From contig HG738138.1 in NCBI GenBank assembly GCA_000499405.2, forward strand, positions 17,957,753-18,021,752: a stretch of DNA of 64,000 nucleotides, given 5' to 3'. The stretch's first letter is position 1. The number at the start of each line of letters is the position of its first letter. Both the position numbers and the translations under genes were made by a program. The notes beneath the pieces were generated by a model. It did not search any database. It saw nothing but the letters and a program-made list of their open reading frames with translations, and was not told the origin of the DNA. The DNA comes from Onchocerca volvulus. Taxonomy: Eukaryota > Nematoda > Chromadorea > Rhabditida > Onchocercidae. This document shows positions 13,701-25,430 of the stretch, in pieces.

Positions 13701-15555
13701 ATACTGTTTAGAATTATAGCAATCATTAATAATAAAGAAAATAATAATGATGGCAAGTGTATAGAGTTTTTAATATTTCTGCGTCTGATATTTAAGAGTT
13801 CGATCGCTATGGAAAAAAAAGCCGCAACCTAATTCACCTGTAATTCGGAGTACCACACGGGTGACGAAGCAGATGACCGTTGAACAAATTGGGCGTTGTG
13901 GAAATTCACCTGTATCATGTGCCTTTTCTTACGATTCTGAGAAATATCTGGCAAGACATGGCATCATTCCTGGTAAATATATTTGTTTTTTTTTTTCGAG
14001 AAATCTTCAAATACTTTGCAATTGCTAAATCTTCTGACCATCTGCTTTTTTCTGATATATTTAGCTGTTTGGAACATTGTTTCTGATATATTTAGCTGTT
14101 TTTGGAACACAGATGTATGTCATCTGTGTGATAGCAAAATGAAATTATTTATAAATAGTGACATTTAGCAACAGAGAATGTATGTTCTTTAATGTTATGC
14201 TTTTTTTGTTTCACTTTTATGACATAGTTTTGAATGATAGTTGGTCCGGAAAATGCTTTTTCATCAGGATTAAATTTTTGCAGAGCTTAGTGACGACGAT
14301 GAGGTAGAGCACAAAATGGCATGCGGTAAACAACTAGACCCATCTGTGCAATCTTATTATTATCCAGGGAATTCAGTGACTTACTATTCAAAAAATACTA
14401 AGGGCAGTAACATACCTTTAAAAGATGGCAGTTGTTTGGATTTGTCCAGAAATCATACTTCCCACAGCAATTATCGAGAGGAAAGACGTTATTATAGAGA
14501 GGAAAAACTACCACGAGCTGTTTCTAATAAAATAAATTATCAGGTTCCTTTATTTTTAATTGTTAATTTTATTTCTTGTGCTTAAATTTAATTTATAATC
14601 AAATAGTTGATATTTCCCCCAGACTTTGGCCTTAGACTAGATTCATTTAGAATAGTTTGCCGATTGACATTGTGGATCACTTTCCAGTCTGTACAAGCCA
14701 TTTTCGATTTATATCTGCGTCATTATTCAGAGAGTGCGCCTAATAACTTAACAATTTTGGTGATTTTAGTCTTTATACGAAGAACCCTGATAAATCAATA
14801 TTCATGTTTCTGTCTTTTTTAATCATAAAATTGAAAAAAAAAAAAAAGCCAACTTTCATAAATTAGTGAGAATGTTATTTCATGTTTTGGATTCATTCCT
14901 TATTTCTATAATATACAAGTTTTTATTCTTTTTCTGGTCTAAAAACTTATTTTTCAGGTAGATCAGTTTGACACAGATGATGACGAAGATGTGAATAGTA
15001 TGATTGTAATAAATGACGTGTTAGAAGTTCAGGATCATTGTGAAACCGGTGTAAAGATACGCTCGCCTCAGGATACGAAAGGCTGGAAAGGTGTATTTCG
15101 GAAATCATAGACGGCCAGAAGTGTTAAGCCTGATTTTTTTAATTCTCCATTCCAATGCAGTATATTTCCCAATTCATTAACAAGTTTTGTTTTCAATGCC
15201 ATTCATTTTAATTTTTTAAATAAACCTCGCTAGGATGTTGAACATTCAGCTGCATCATTTCAATATTTGTTTTTTCCTGATTCAGCGCGAATCGATTTTC
15301 GATGTCAAAAAAATGATGGCGTGTATCAATATATGAAGGAGCGACTGAATAAATCCGCTTGGGACTGACTTTTATTCATTTCACTCACTTACTTGATGAT
15401 GCCTAGGTTATTTTTTCTGTGTTGCAGTGTCTGATCTTGAATCTAATAGTGATCATGGTTTTCAACATGATTTAGAAGCACCAAGTAAAAAATGGACGAT
15501 TTTGCTGCACCAGTCTTCAGAAACAGATTATAATATTGATTTGAATAGTGATTAG
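10732..15555 (+). CDS. Coiled-coil protein with STAN-like motif, candidate SAS-5/Ana2/STIL
   Basis: Exons in phase: 10732-10854, 10947-11026, 11418-11673, 11888-11992, 12357-12497, 12710-12835, 13013-13090, 13368-13601 (or to 13583), 13822-13972, 14284-14543, 14958-15090 and 15428-15555, giving about 604 residues. The start is an ATG opening MSSNQPDCLTSLVSYVPDL. Exon 3 is basic and Pro-rich (PLRRTSPQPLRSALKKT). Exons 5-6 are heptad-like (FGKLKEEVYKMQLKIDELTK). Exon 9 reads CAFSYDSEKYLARHGIIP, which resembles the STAN motif (aromatic-Ser ... KYL-RYG-hydrophobic) of STIL and Ana2. It is followed by an acidic, Ser-rich tail. The STAN region in those families binds the SAS-6 cartwheel protein. 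The family assignment is inference from one motif plus the coiled coil; otherwise this is an unrecognised nematode protein. The gene itself is well supported by phase across 12 exons. Confidence 0.8.
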
Positions 15556-15672
15556 GTTGCATCAAAACACGACATGACTGTATTTTTTATTTGAAAAATT
15601 CAAGCAGAACATCAAAAAACTACTTATATTGGTTGGCAAATGTTTTGCGCTACTGTCATAAAATCGACGCAA

Positions 15673-15678
15673 AATAAA
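15673..15678 (+). terminator. AATAAA polyadenylation signal
   Basis: Canonical AATAAA 118 nt past the stop codon at 15555, in an A/T-rich 3' flank. A likely cleavage signal for the upstream gene. Confidence 0.5.
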
Positions 15679-16725
15679 ACTACATTACATCAATTTTTTT
15701 CTTTTTTTTTCATCGTGCGTAAAATAATGAATGAAATGACACTTCTAGTAGATCACTGTTGCAATAATTCTTAACCTAAACTAATCCAGTTTGTCGTACT
15801 GAATCTCTAGACTCGCTATTTTTAACTTTTATCAACATACTGGCTTCAATTTGTTTTTAAGAAGTGTAAGTTAGCATAATTCTAGTTTTACTGAAACATC
15901 AAGCACTTGAAAGGAAATATTCAAGTTTAAATCCAAATTTTGCATCGAATCTTATTGAAAAACTAATTAATCCACAAAAAATAGAAGTCATAAAATCGAG
16001 AATGGCAATTTACTCGATGGAAAAAAGTACAAGCAGCATAATGAGAAGAGATAATAATATGATGAAGCAAATAGAAACGCATTAGAAAGACTTTCCGAAA
16101 TGTTTTTAAAGGGATTAAAACACAATGATTCAGGAGAAAGTCGTAAATTTGAATGCTTGTAAGCAATAAATGACCGCTCGATACTTGCATATCAAGTAAT
16201 AATGCAGTATCAAATTAGGGAATGAACAAATAAATTGAAATATTTCATTTCTAAGCAAAGCGAGGTTAATATTTTACAAAACCGAGTGGAATGTTGTTTG
16301 AAAATATCATTCAAAATCTCATAAAAGTAGACTGAAAAACAAGATAAGACTAGAACACATCATTATAAAAATAATTTGAAAGATGTTAATTCAAAATAAA
16401 GTGCCAGCAAAGCATAATAATCAATTTTTGGTCCAGAATAGAATTTAGGCAACAGAAATCGGTTACAGGACTGATTACTCGCAAACTTATAAAATGATGG
16501 CATCTATGTATAAATCCCAATGCTGAATTGTCAATTCATGCGAATTTCTTTTGAATGTGACATGAAATTAGAATGAAACTAGTCTTTTGGGTAAAATGTC
16601 TTAGTATATACAAAATATAATATCATTAAATTACACCTAAACAAAAAAATTCAGTTATAAATGGCCTAGTGATCTACAGTAAACTCTTGGAACATTCCAT
16701 ATTCATTCGACTTTATGATCAAAAT
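15679..16725. other. Convergent intergenic region
   Basis: Lies between the 3' ends of the plus-strand SAS-5-like gene and the minus-strand cdc25-B. No exon, RNA gene or repeat was recognised. Confidence 0.55.
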
Positions 16726-17108
16726 TCAACGACTGCTTTTGCGTCCGGTTGGCGTGCGTGGATTAGCAAGCATTGGTACTACAGTAGTTTCAGGATGGAG
16801 CTTTTTCGGAAATCCTGCTGAGGAAAATTCCGAAGCGGTTGGTGATTCCGGCATTTGTGGGAATGAATGCACTCGACGCATATCGGCATTTTTCTTAATT
16901 AATGCTGTTTGAAACATTCCAGTTTCAAAACCAACTCCATTCCGTAAGCTACGCGTATGGAATATTTTAAGCGCACTCGAATACTTTTTATCGCGCATAG
17001 AAACGTAACCTGTTGGCTCACATAGATCCTGTGCAATAACTTGACATTTTATAAAGTCTAGAAGTCAAAAATTCACGCAATAATAATTAGAATCATTAAA
17101 AATTTAAA

Positions 17109-17142
<34 letters not shown>

Positions 17143-20100
17143 GGGGAAAAAAAAGTTACCTTAAAAAAATTGCCTTTAGTTTTGTAAAAGGAACTATACC
17201 CCCCTTCTAAAACGTAGATTTCATTGTAATAGAGAAACGGATATTTCGTAAAATTGCGGACGCGATCACTTTTTCGTAAATGAGATGCACTGTAAGCAAA
17301 TATTTAGAAAAAAAGAAAAAGGAAAGAACAGTGGTTTGTAAAAATATTTGATGTTGGGCAGTATACAGCAGTGAATTTAGATTAACATTTTTCTTTTTCT
17401 TTTTTTTGCCTTTTTGATTTCTGATATGACAAAATGATAAATATACTTTCTCACCCAAAATCTTGTTTTGACATTAACTGAAATTAGGTTTATCTTAGTA
17501 ATAACCAATATAACTAGCGACTAATTGGACCAAGAATAAATGAAAATAGTTAATGCAATGAATGCAGCTGTCTTTTTGTTTGAAGGTACAAACTAAAATT
17601 TCAGATGATATAGACTATGAAAAGAGATAATTTCTCGTATAAGAATCAAAATATTAATATTAGCAATCAATCTGGAAATCTTCAGAATATCCGAGAAGTG
17701 AATGCAAAAGAATTAAATTGACTGTCCTAAACAAATGACAAGTATGTAAAAATTTGATTAAACAAACAATATGATAATAACTTACAGCATAGGTCCTCGA
17801 GCACTTGAATATTCGCAGTAAAATATTGGAATTTTTTTATTTATAATTTCAAATGTAGTCGGACATTCGGGAAAGAATGTGTTTTCCAGTATTGCAGGAT
17901 CATAAATGTTTAATGCGCCCTGAAACTTAAAGAAGTGAATACTCATTTAATCAATATTGATTTTTTATTCAGAATAAAAAAACATCCATTTCAGAACATT
18001 TACAAGACAACATATATGTGTTACTGTTATCGAACTTTGTGGTGATAACTTTAATAATCTGAAAGATTCATATATTTATGCTTTATGGTTTTATTACTTT
18101 CTAGTTTTTACAAATTACTTCATAAAATCTTCCTGAAATATTTCATGGATTATTGCATTTTTCCTTCATTGCAGAAGGATGAATTTCAATGTCATCTACC
18201 TTAATATGTCCACCTTCATATTCGTAAGGATATCGGCAATCAATGAGGACATATTTTTCGACGAATTTTTGAGGCTTCATAGATTCCAGCAATTCTTTCA
18301 GAATACCTTTTTCAATGCATGAAAAACCTGCTGTGAGAATGGATGGCTTCTGTACAACTGCTAATGAATATTTCTGAAAATAATAACTGCTCCAAAATTT
18401 TTCGAAGATTTTCGAAACAAATTGGAATTTGTAAATTTACATTATTTTCACTACACTTTATTACTTAACAGAAATTTTAGAAAATCACTAACAACACTTT
18501 GTAAAAAAATCTCCTTCCATAAAAAAGATTAAATTACAACATGAAAAAATCTAAATTTGAAATTTGAAGCCTAAATAAGTAATAATTTTGGACAAATTTA
18601 CTATAACGGTCTTATTATTCATGAATTAATGCAGTATAAGAAAATAAACCAATGAAAAGATTAAATTTTGATGTTATTCAAAGTAACAGACTTCCAAGGT
18701 TTAATTTGCAAATTTTTACTTTTTTACTTTTTTTTTTTTAATTTTTTGAAATTCGTTAATGGGCATTTATTGAAGTCCATTCCTCAGAACAGATAAAATT
18801 TCTCTATTCGAACTGAGCTATTTTTTAAATTTTTCAACCACTACAGTTTTGGATTTCTGATCTAATTATTAAGCATTAATTACGAAAAACATAGTTTGAA
18901 TAAAGCATAAACTTGATTTTGATCGGAATATTTTTTGAATAGATTGAAATACTGCCAATTTTGGCATTTCAATTGCAGCAAAATAGATTTTCGAACAAAA
19001 GTTCAAATTAAAAATCTACCCAAGTAAAATCTTTTAAATTTGCAAGTACAATTTATTTGATTGAATGAAATGAAATAACTTACAGATTTACAAAAATAAT
19101 CGTTCTCTGCGGCCTTATCTCTAAACACTGTTTCATTTTCCTTGCTTTGCTCTTCTTTGCTACTTTTAGCTTCTCTTTCAAATAGCTTTTCCTTATCCTT
19201 AATTTTTTTTTAAACGAATGATAAAAATGCAAATTTATTGTTGAAAAGACTCTGCAATTAGCATATTCACGAGATAGAATATCTTATTGAAAAGAGATGA
19301 ATTCGTCATTCTGTCACTCATAAAGTTGGCACCATCAAAAGTTAAGAAAGTAGGGATAATTCTATATTTGCAGATAAATCTAGGAAAGGAAAGGAAACTC
19401 GAGACATATCTCCTCATGAATAAGGCTCTTTCCAAAGTTTAATTGTAGTCATTAAATTCTGATCACATTAAAGATCAAAATTTAAATAATTGGATTGATT
19501 GGTTCAAGCATTTCTTGCAAGGTTGAAGTTTTGGTATTCATAAATTATTTAAATTACTTCTTTCCGTCGTTTAATACGTGGTCCTTGCGCATCATTGTGA
19601 ACATCTTGTTGTATTGCACTAAAACGTTTCCCAAGTGTTTGATTAAAACGAGTTTGTAATTCATGCATTTCCATATCGCTATCATTTTGAAGTAAGCAAG
19701 AAGAATCTTCCATCATTTCATCTTCTATGTCCATTTCAGAAGCTGACTGAGGAGAGGAAACGGACAGGTTATCATTCCATCCTGTTTGGAATTTCAACGT
19801 TTCCTCAGTTTCTTCATTTATCGTTTTGCTCAAATTTTCAAAAATTAATGGCTTATGTTTGATGACAGCATATTTCGTAATCGAAGTTTGCAATGGATCA
19901 TTCTTCCGAACACTTCGCTTCTGACATTTGCTATTTTGGCTGAAAATAAATGACCATATTTTTTTTCAAGATTCACCCTCTCTACATGAAGCAATAGCAT
20001 GAATTTAATTTGCTACAGTCTAACCTAATTTTGGCTTATCCTTTCTTATTTGCAAAACATTTATAAATTGCTATTTCTTCCCATAACTAATGAGCATGGC

Positions 20101-20635
20101 AAACTTTTTATATTTCCAGTATTTGAGAACCAGATAATTTTAAAATATTGTTGGAAAATCTTATTATTTAATATATGAATAAACCAGCAAATTTTCAGTT
20201 CTCAGTTGATCGAAAAACGAATCTTTTCGTTTGCATTATTTACCAAACCTATTCTTGATTCAAATAATAACTTATCCATAAGCTATTTGATGCTTAAGTT
20301 ATTATTTCGAATAAGAAATATCTTACCAATTGGTAACATCAGTGAATAATCGTTTTTTCAATTTATTTTCTGCATTTCCGAATACTTGGACGCTGTTCTC
20401 CATTAAAACTGCCAGTGCTGTCTGCAATCAATGATTTCTGTCAATTTACATTGAATGGAATAGAAAATAAAATGACAATTCATAGATTTTCAGATTAATT
20501 AAAAAAACAAAAATTAAATTCGGCATATGATATTAGATTTGCTACAGAATTTTTTTTTTTAAATCTTACTCCTTGTATTTGCTTTCTATTAGAAGTTCTT
20601 TCAATTTGTGAATTATCACTTCGAATGTCATTCAT
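16726..20635 (-). CDS. CDC25 (M-phase inducer) phosphatase, paralogue B
   Basis: Second CDC25, on the opposite strand. Exons 5' to 3': 20635-20570, 20421-20327, 19939-19558, 19197-19084, 18373-18200, 17919-17786, 17289-17160 and 17028-16726. All phases fit, giving about 465 residues from ATG (MNDIRSDNSQIERTSNRK) to TGA. The N-terminal part is acidic and Ser-rich (VSSPQSASEMDIEDEMMEDS), with the short DVTN motif shared with paralogue A. Catalytic domain: LIDCRYPYEYEGGHIK, GALNIYDPAILE, P-loop FYCEYSSARGP (Cys near 312, Arg seven residues on), YPFLYYNEIYVLEGGYSSFY, then CEPTGYVSM. As in paralogue A, Tyr precedes the catalytic Cys. Catalytic exon lengths (174, 134, 130 nt) nearly equal those of A (171, 134, 127). 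The two are therefore inverted paralogues about 7.4 kb apart. Confidence 0.93.
17112..17140 (+). repeat. A29 homopolymer (T run on the coding strand) in cdc25-B intron
   Basis: Run of 29 A on the plus strand within the last intron of the minus-strand cdc25-B, about 20 nt downstream of the exon donor on the coding strand. Length is probably variable. Confidence 0.9.
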
Positions 20636-21028
20636 CGTTCCTAAATAGTTAGTTAATTTTTATTATGTCTGCATCAACATAGTAATTGCAATAAGTATGT
20701 TCGAATTAGAATTTTACGTACAAATAAGTAAATACTTGTTATATTTCAATACTTGGTATGCACTATATATTGACATAATGATCATTTTACCTTCCTTAGG
20801 TATTAGCTGTCAAATTTCTGATTACATCTCAAGTTTCTAGCGATATTTTAATTGCATATAAAATTAAATAAAATTAACCGATTAGACTGTTCTCTTCATT
20901 CTTATTATCAACAGCTGACCTGAAATATATGCATTCTGAGTATTAACAAAAATTACAAGCTATTTTTGTAAATTGTAAAATTTTTGCCGACGACAGATAT
21001 TCTATTTGTCGGAAAAAATTCGAAAGAT

Positions 21029-21690
21029 GTCACACGGAAAATTCCTTAACAGACGAACAAATATGCTGTATCCCCTATGTTAACTTCTAGGGGATTAATT
21101 AACAACAACGAGAATTCAAGAATTCAATTACCAATGTTCAAGAAACCAACGTTCCACGAACCAGGAGTGCTACTAAACAACGAATTCAAGCAGAAACAAA
21201 GTACTTTTCGCTATTCCCCCTCGAATTCCTCCTGAAGGTCTCAATTTCCTTTCGGTCTGGAATGTCAGGAAAATCCGAAACATGTAATATCTGAAGGTCT
21301 CAAATAGCGGAAAGATGTTTGATGAAATTAAAAGGACCAATAAGCCTCCAATTTACAAATAAAAAAAGTGAGGTCGACCAATCATGCGACGACACGCTGG
21401 AGATCAAGTAAGGAAGAGGAGCCCCGAAAGGATTTGAAAAGTCCGGATTTTGGAGCTGAGAGAGTTCAAGTTTAGGTTTACACTCACACAACAATAACAA
21501 TAGTTCAGAGTTCAAAGCTACACAATAATAGCAACAAATCAACAATCCAGTCTCGAACGACAAAGAAAAGAATAATGCAGTGATCAATTTACTTGGATAG
21601 TCTCTAGTAATTGCTTGCAACAGAAACGAAGAATCACTTTTCTGTCAATCATTAAAACTTTTCTCGACAGGACTTGTCTCTTTCATAATG
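21029..21690. mobile_element. LTR-like dispersed repeat, copy 1
   Basis: The stretch 21365-21680 is recognisably similar to 43685-44010: shared order of GTGAGG, GAGGAGCCCC.AAAGGA, GAGTTCAAGTT, AATAGCAACAA, CAGTGATCAATTT and CAATCA.TAAAACTT, with substitutions and small indels. Both are preceded by a TGTCACA-type start. The layout suggests a degenerate solo LTR, but no coding part, target-site duplication or primer-binding site was established. An open frame on the minus strand here is a by-product of the repeat. Confidence 0.5.
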
Positions 21691-24600
21691 GTATAAACAA
21701 AAAATTCTTCAGACACTATTGGATAAAAATTAAGTTGGAGAAATTTAGATTTTATTAAATTCGTCAAAGTTGGCGCAGTTTTAGATGATGAAATATAGTG
21801 ATATGCACCTACTGATATCAATTATTTGCACATTTTGTCACTTTGATTATTTAAAGGCTTATTTAGAGAGATTCTGATAAATATTTCATCAACTCATCTT
21901 TTTTTAACACCTTAATTTCAAACAGCAGAAAAAAGATAGGAGAAACGTTAAGCGTAATAAAAAATTCAAAATCAATAAATTGAAATTCAATTCTTCCCTC
22001 CTCATTTTTAAAAAATATGTGAAAAGAAAAACTTCGGATGAAAGGATTTTAAATTCTCTGCAGAAAAAACGATAAATTCTAACCTTTGCACTGGTGGGAA
22101 AATCGTCGAAAACATTAGCAGTGAATGTGAATGGAGAAAAACGCACGATGCATATGTTTTTGCACGCTTTGTCACGAAATTTGTTTTGCTGAAACGTGAC
22201 TGTTTGTTTATCAATTACTTTTTCGTCTGTAACTTGTCTATTTGATATTTCCTTCAATATATTTCTATTTTTACTTGACTTGCTTAATTCTTAATTATCT
22301 GCTTATTTCGTCTGCGCTTCAATTGCAGTTATGAAGCGTATTTTACTGTATTTTTTGAATTACTTTTACAGCCACTCATTTTCTATTAGCGCATAGGAAG
22401 ATGATGATCTCCAGATGGTATCCAAAGCTTGCATCAGATACAAATAGCGCCTGATTGGAACCATATGTGAATATTTCGCCTTTTTGATGTTTACGTTTGT
22501 GCCAAAAAACTGGACAAAATCCAGTAATCACCTGTCAGATTGGGCTTGTGATTGAGTTTTTTGTGTTGTCGATGGATGGAAAATGTTATAACACGAATGG
22601 ATTGTAAATTCAATTCAACAGTGATGATTAACTGCTAATATTTCGTATTAAATTAGCAGTCAGCTTTTTTAATTTGTCCTATCGACATATTATCAGATTA
22701 TTATTTTAAGAGTGTAGGTAGATCGCAGCACGCATTTGAATTGTTACGGTGAACTTGCGACGCTACCCTTCTGACTCTTTCCCTTTCAATCACTTTCCCT
22801 GAAATTTGAATAGTTTAATAATCACAACTGTTTCACGAAATATATCTTAGATGAACAAAGATATTTCGAAAATTTTAAACTAGCTTCTAAACATCCAAAA
22901 AGTTGATTATTAAGAAATATTCTCAAAAAACTTTTTAAATTTAGACTTGAAGATTTGAAAATGTGGAGATTCCGGGACTTTTAGAAATTCACAAGAGGAA
23001 AGAAGTAAATAAAGCATAATCACATAAATAGGCTGTAAAGCATAAAGCAAGGCACAAAATGCGCTTCTGTGTGGAAGACAATTTTACGACTAATTTATTC
23101 CGATTTCAGATTCGAATGAAGACCCAATATTAGACAATATATGCTTACAAGAACATAAAAAGCCAACCTAACATCATTTATGCTTCCATTTTTTCTCTCT
23201 ACTTCCTATCTTGCAGCTGAACAATTATTCCACGATGAAAGCTGTGAAAATTTAAAACAACTAAACAGCTGCAAAATCCATAGATCCAATGTCTGTTCAA
23301 TCCGTCAAATCTCATTCTCTTCTCAATTTTATGCTAATATTATGCTCTATCGAAGATTCAAATTTTGACATTTTTGAAATAAAAGAATGAAAAATTGACA
23401 AAAATTAATGAATAATCTTGAAGATTTGTAGGATTTTCGAAGAATTTATAAATTAGCAAAGAAAGTCTAATTTGATTTTTAAATTTTTAAAAATTTTATA
23501 AAGATTTCTAAGCAATTCTAGAAAGTCATCTTTACAAAATTCAATTTTGGTTAATTACAGACCATTATATTAATTTCTTATGTTTAAGTCTAATTTTTAA
23601 ATTTGAGATGAATCTTAAATTTTTATTTCAATCCAACATTTTAAAAGGACACAAAATTCAACAAATTTAAGAAAATTTGAATTTTCGAATTCGAACCTTC
23701 AACAAACTTTTCAAATATCATTGGGAACTAGAAAGTTTTTAATTTCATACATTCAAAAATATATCTTACCAACAAATTCTGTGGCTTAATAACTCGCGCT
23801 GATAGGAATGGAAAAGTCTGGTACTTGTATCGATAGTGTGTTTGTTGACACACTATAGTACACAGTTTGTTCCGCAAAGGTCAGATGCGGGTCATTTCAA
23901 CACCAATATGCTATGCCAAGAAGCAAGTACTTAATTATGCGTGCATTTCCTCTAAAATCTTGCGTAAATAAATCGCTGACTTACATTGGAATCTTATTTC
24001 AAAATTTTTAAGCTTCTTAAAACTTCCAGGAATTTTTTTTAATTTTTAAAAAAAATTGAGACTAAACAGTGGAAGATGTCATAAAAAGCCTATCGAAATG
24101 CGTTTAAGAAACATTGATTACATCACAAAGAATTAATAGTTTCTGAAATATTAGTGCAAATGCATCGAATTTGATATGTTGAATGAAAACTTCATTCAAT
24201 ATTTCAAAAAGGAAATTTGAAATATTAGTTTAAGATTTCTATCCCAGTCTCCACAAATGGCACCGTCTGGCTGGATGAGTGGATGGAATGGTCTGATGAA
24301 TGAGTAGTAAAGCTCTTATATATAGCTATCCAACAATAAATGTTTAAGGAAAGGAGGTTGGTCAGAAGTCGGAACGGAAGGCGTAACCTGAACGAGAAAA
24401 GAGAGCCAGTGGTCAAGGGATGGAGACGAGTCCAATGACCTTGACACCCAGTAATATTCATTAAAGATAACAATAAGGCTTGCAGGTTAGGTTTATTTGA
24501 TGAATGAGTGGATGATGAAGGTTGAACCCATAGTAACCTTCTCATCCTACTTCTGCTGATCGTTCGTTTTCACTAATTTATGACGGTGCTACCAAGCATA

Positions 24601-24893
24601 AAAGTTTGAATATATCAAGGTCAGACAGAGATTGCCAGACAAAACTTCTTTGCAAAGATGCATTAATTCGGTAGAGATATTTCAAATTATGTGCATAACT
24701 ACTAGCGATAGTTTGAAATTATTGAAATTAATTGCATATAAGCCATATTAATGCTATAATTATTGCTTAGTTGTACATATTATTTAATTGTTAGTTTTTC
24801 ACAATTTTTTACATGCACAGAATGAAACGAGTATTAATCTTTCGCCTGAACTATCCCCTCCACTATGCTTCGTCAACATAAAAAATAAATCTA

Positions 24894-24906
24894 AGGTCAA
24901 AGGTCG
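24894..24906 (+). promoter_or_regulatory. DR1-type nuclear-receptor element
   Basis: AGGTCA-A-AGGTCG, two direct half sites with a one-base spacer, as bound by HNF4/RXR-type nuclear receptors. The same 13 bases recur at 43036-43048. No nearby promoter is established, so function is speculative. Confidence 0.25.
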
Positions 24907-25282
24907 GCAGTCAAAATTCAAGTGTATCGAAAATATTGCAATACCATTGTAAGTTATATTGTCCGTCATAGAAAATTCTTTTCAAATTTTTATATCTAAA
25001 CATCACTGTTGCCTAAGTTTAATCTTCTTTAAAATCTAATATCGTAGCAAAAAGTTGACATCATATTTTTTCGTACTTCCTAAATGAATTTATTGAATAA
25101 AATTATATGTAAAAGATTTCAAAAATTTTGAAACACTAACTCATTTCTATAACTTAGAAATCAGAAATGATGCACCTTACCCTGATCGACATACCATCGA
25201 ATTCGATAAAGAAGTTCGGCAGATCCGTATTTTTTTATTATAATCAGAAAAGAATTGTCAGTTACCAAAACTTTTGCTATGT

Positions 25283-25430
25283 TCTTTCTGCAAACTATCC
25301 TTTATATGAGTAAATAAATAGCGTTCCTATCGTTTCTCAATTCTGCCGACCCGATTCTGTTCGACAAAGATAACGTAAAAATTCAAATTTTCAAATTCTT
25401 GACCATTTTTATGATTTATTTGTTGCAACA
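25283..25430. repeat. Dispersed repeat, copy 1 (partner at 34.7 kb)
   Basis: Aligns by eye with 34693-34845 over about 150 bp: shared CCTTTATATGAGTAAATAA, TAGCGTTCCTATC, GACAAAGATAA/GACAGAGATAA and AATTCAAATTTTCAAATT. Divergence is moderate. No coding content. Confidence 0.7.

Noticed and set aside
22084..22188. Exon-like piece on the minus strand (35 codons)
   Set aside because: Good splice sites, but no partner exon, start or family; noted only within the region entry.
24225..24545. 106-codon minus-strand frame with a TATATATAAGAG upstream signal
   Set aside because: Composition looks like a repeat or low-complexity sequence; no coding motif and no downstream gene.
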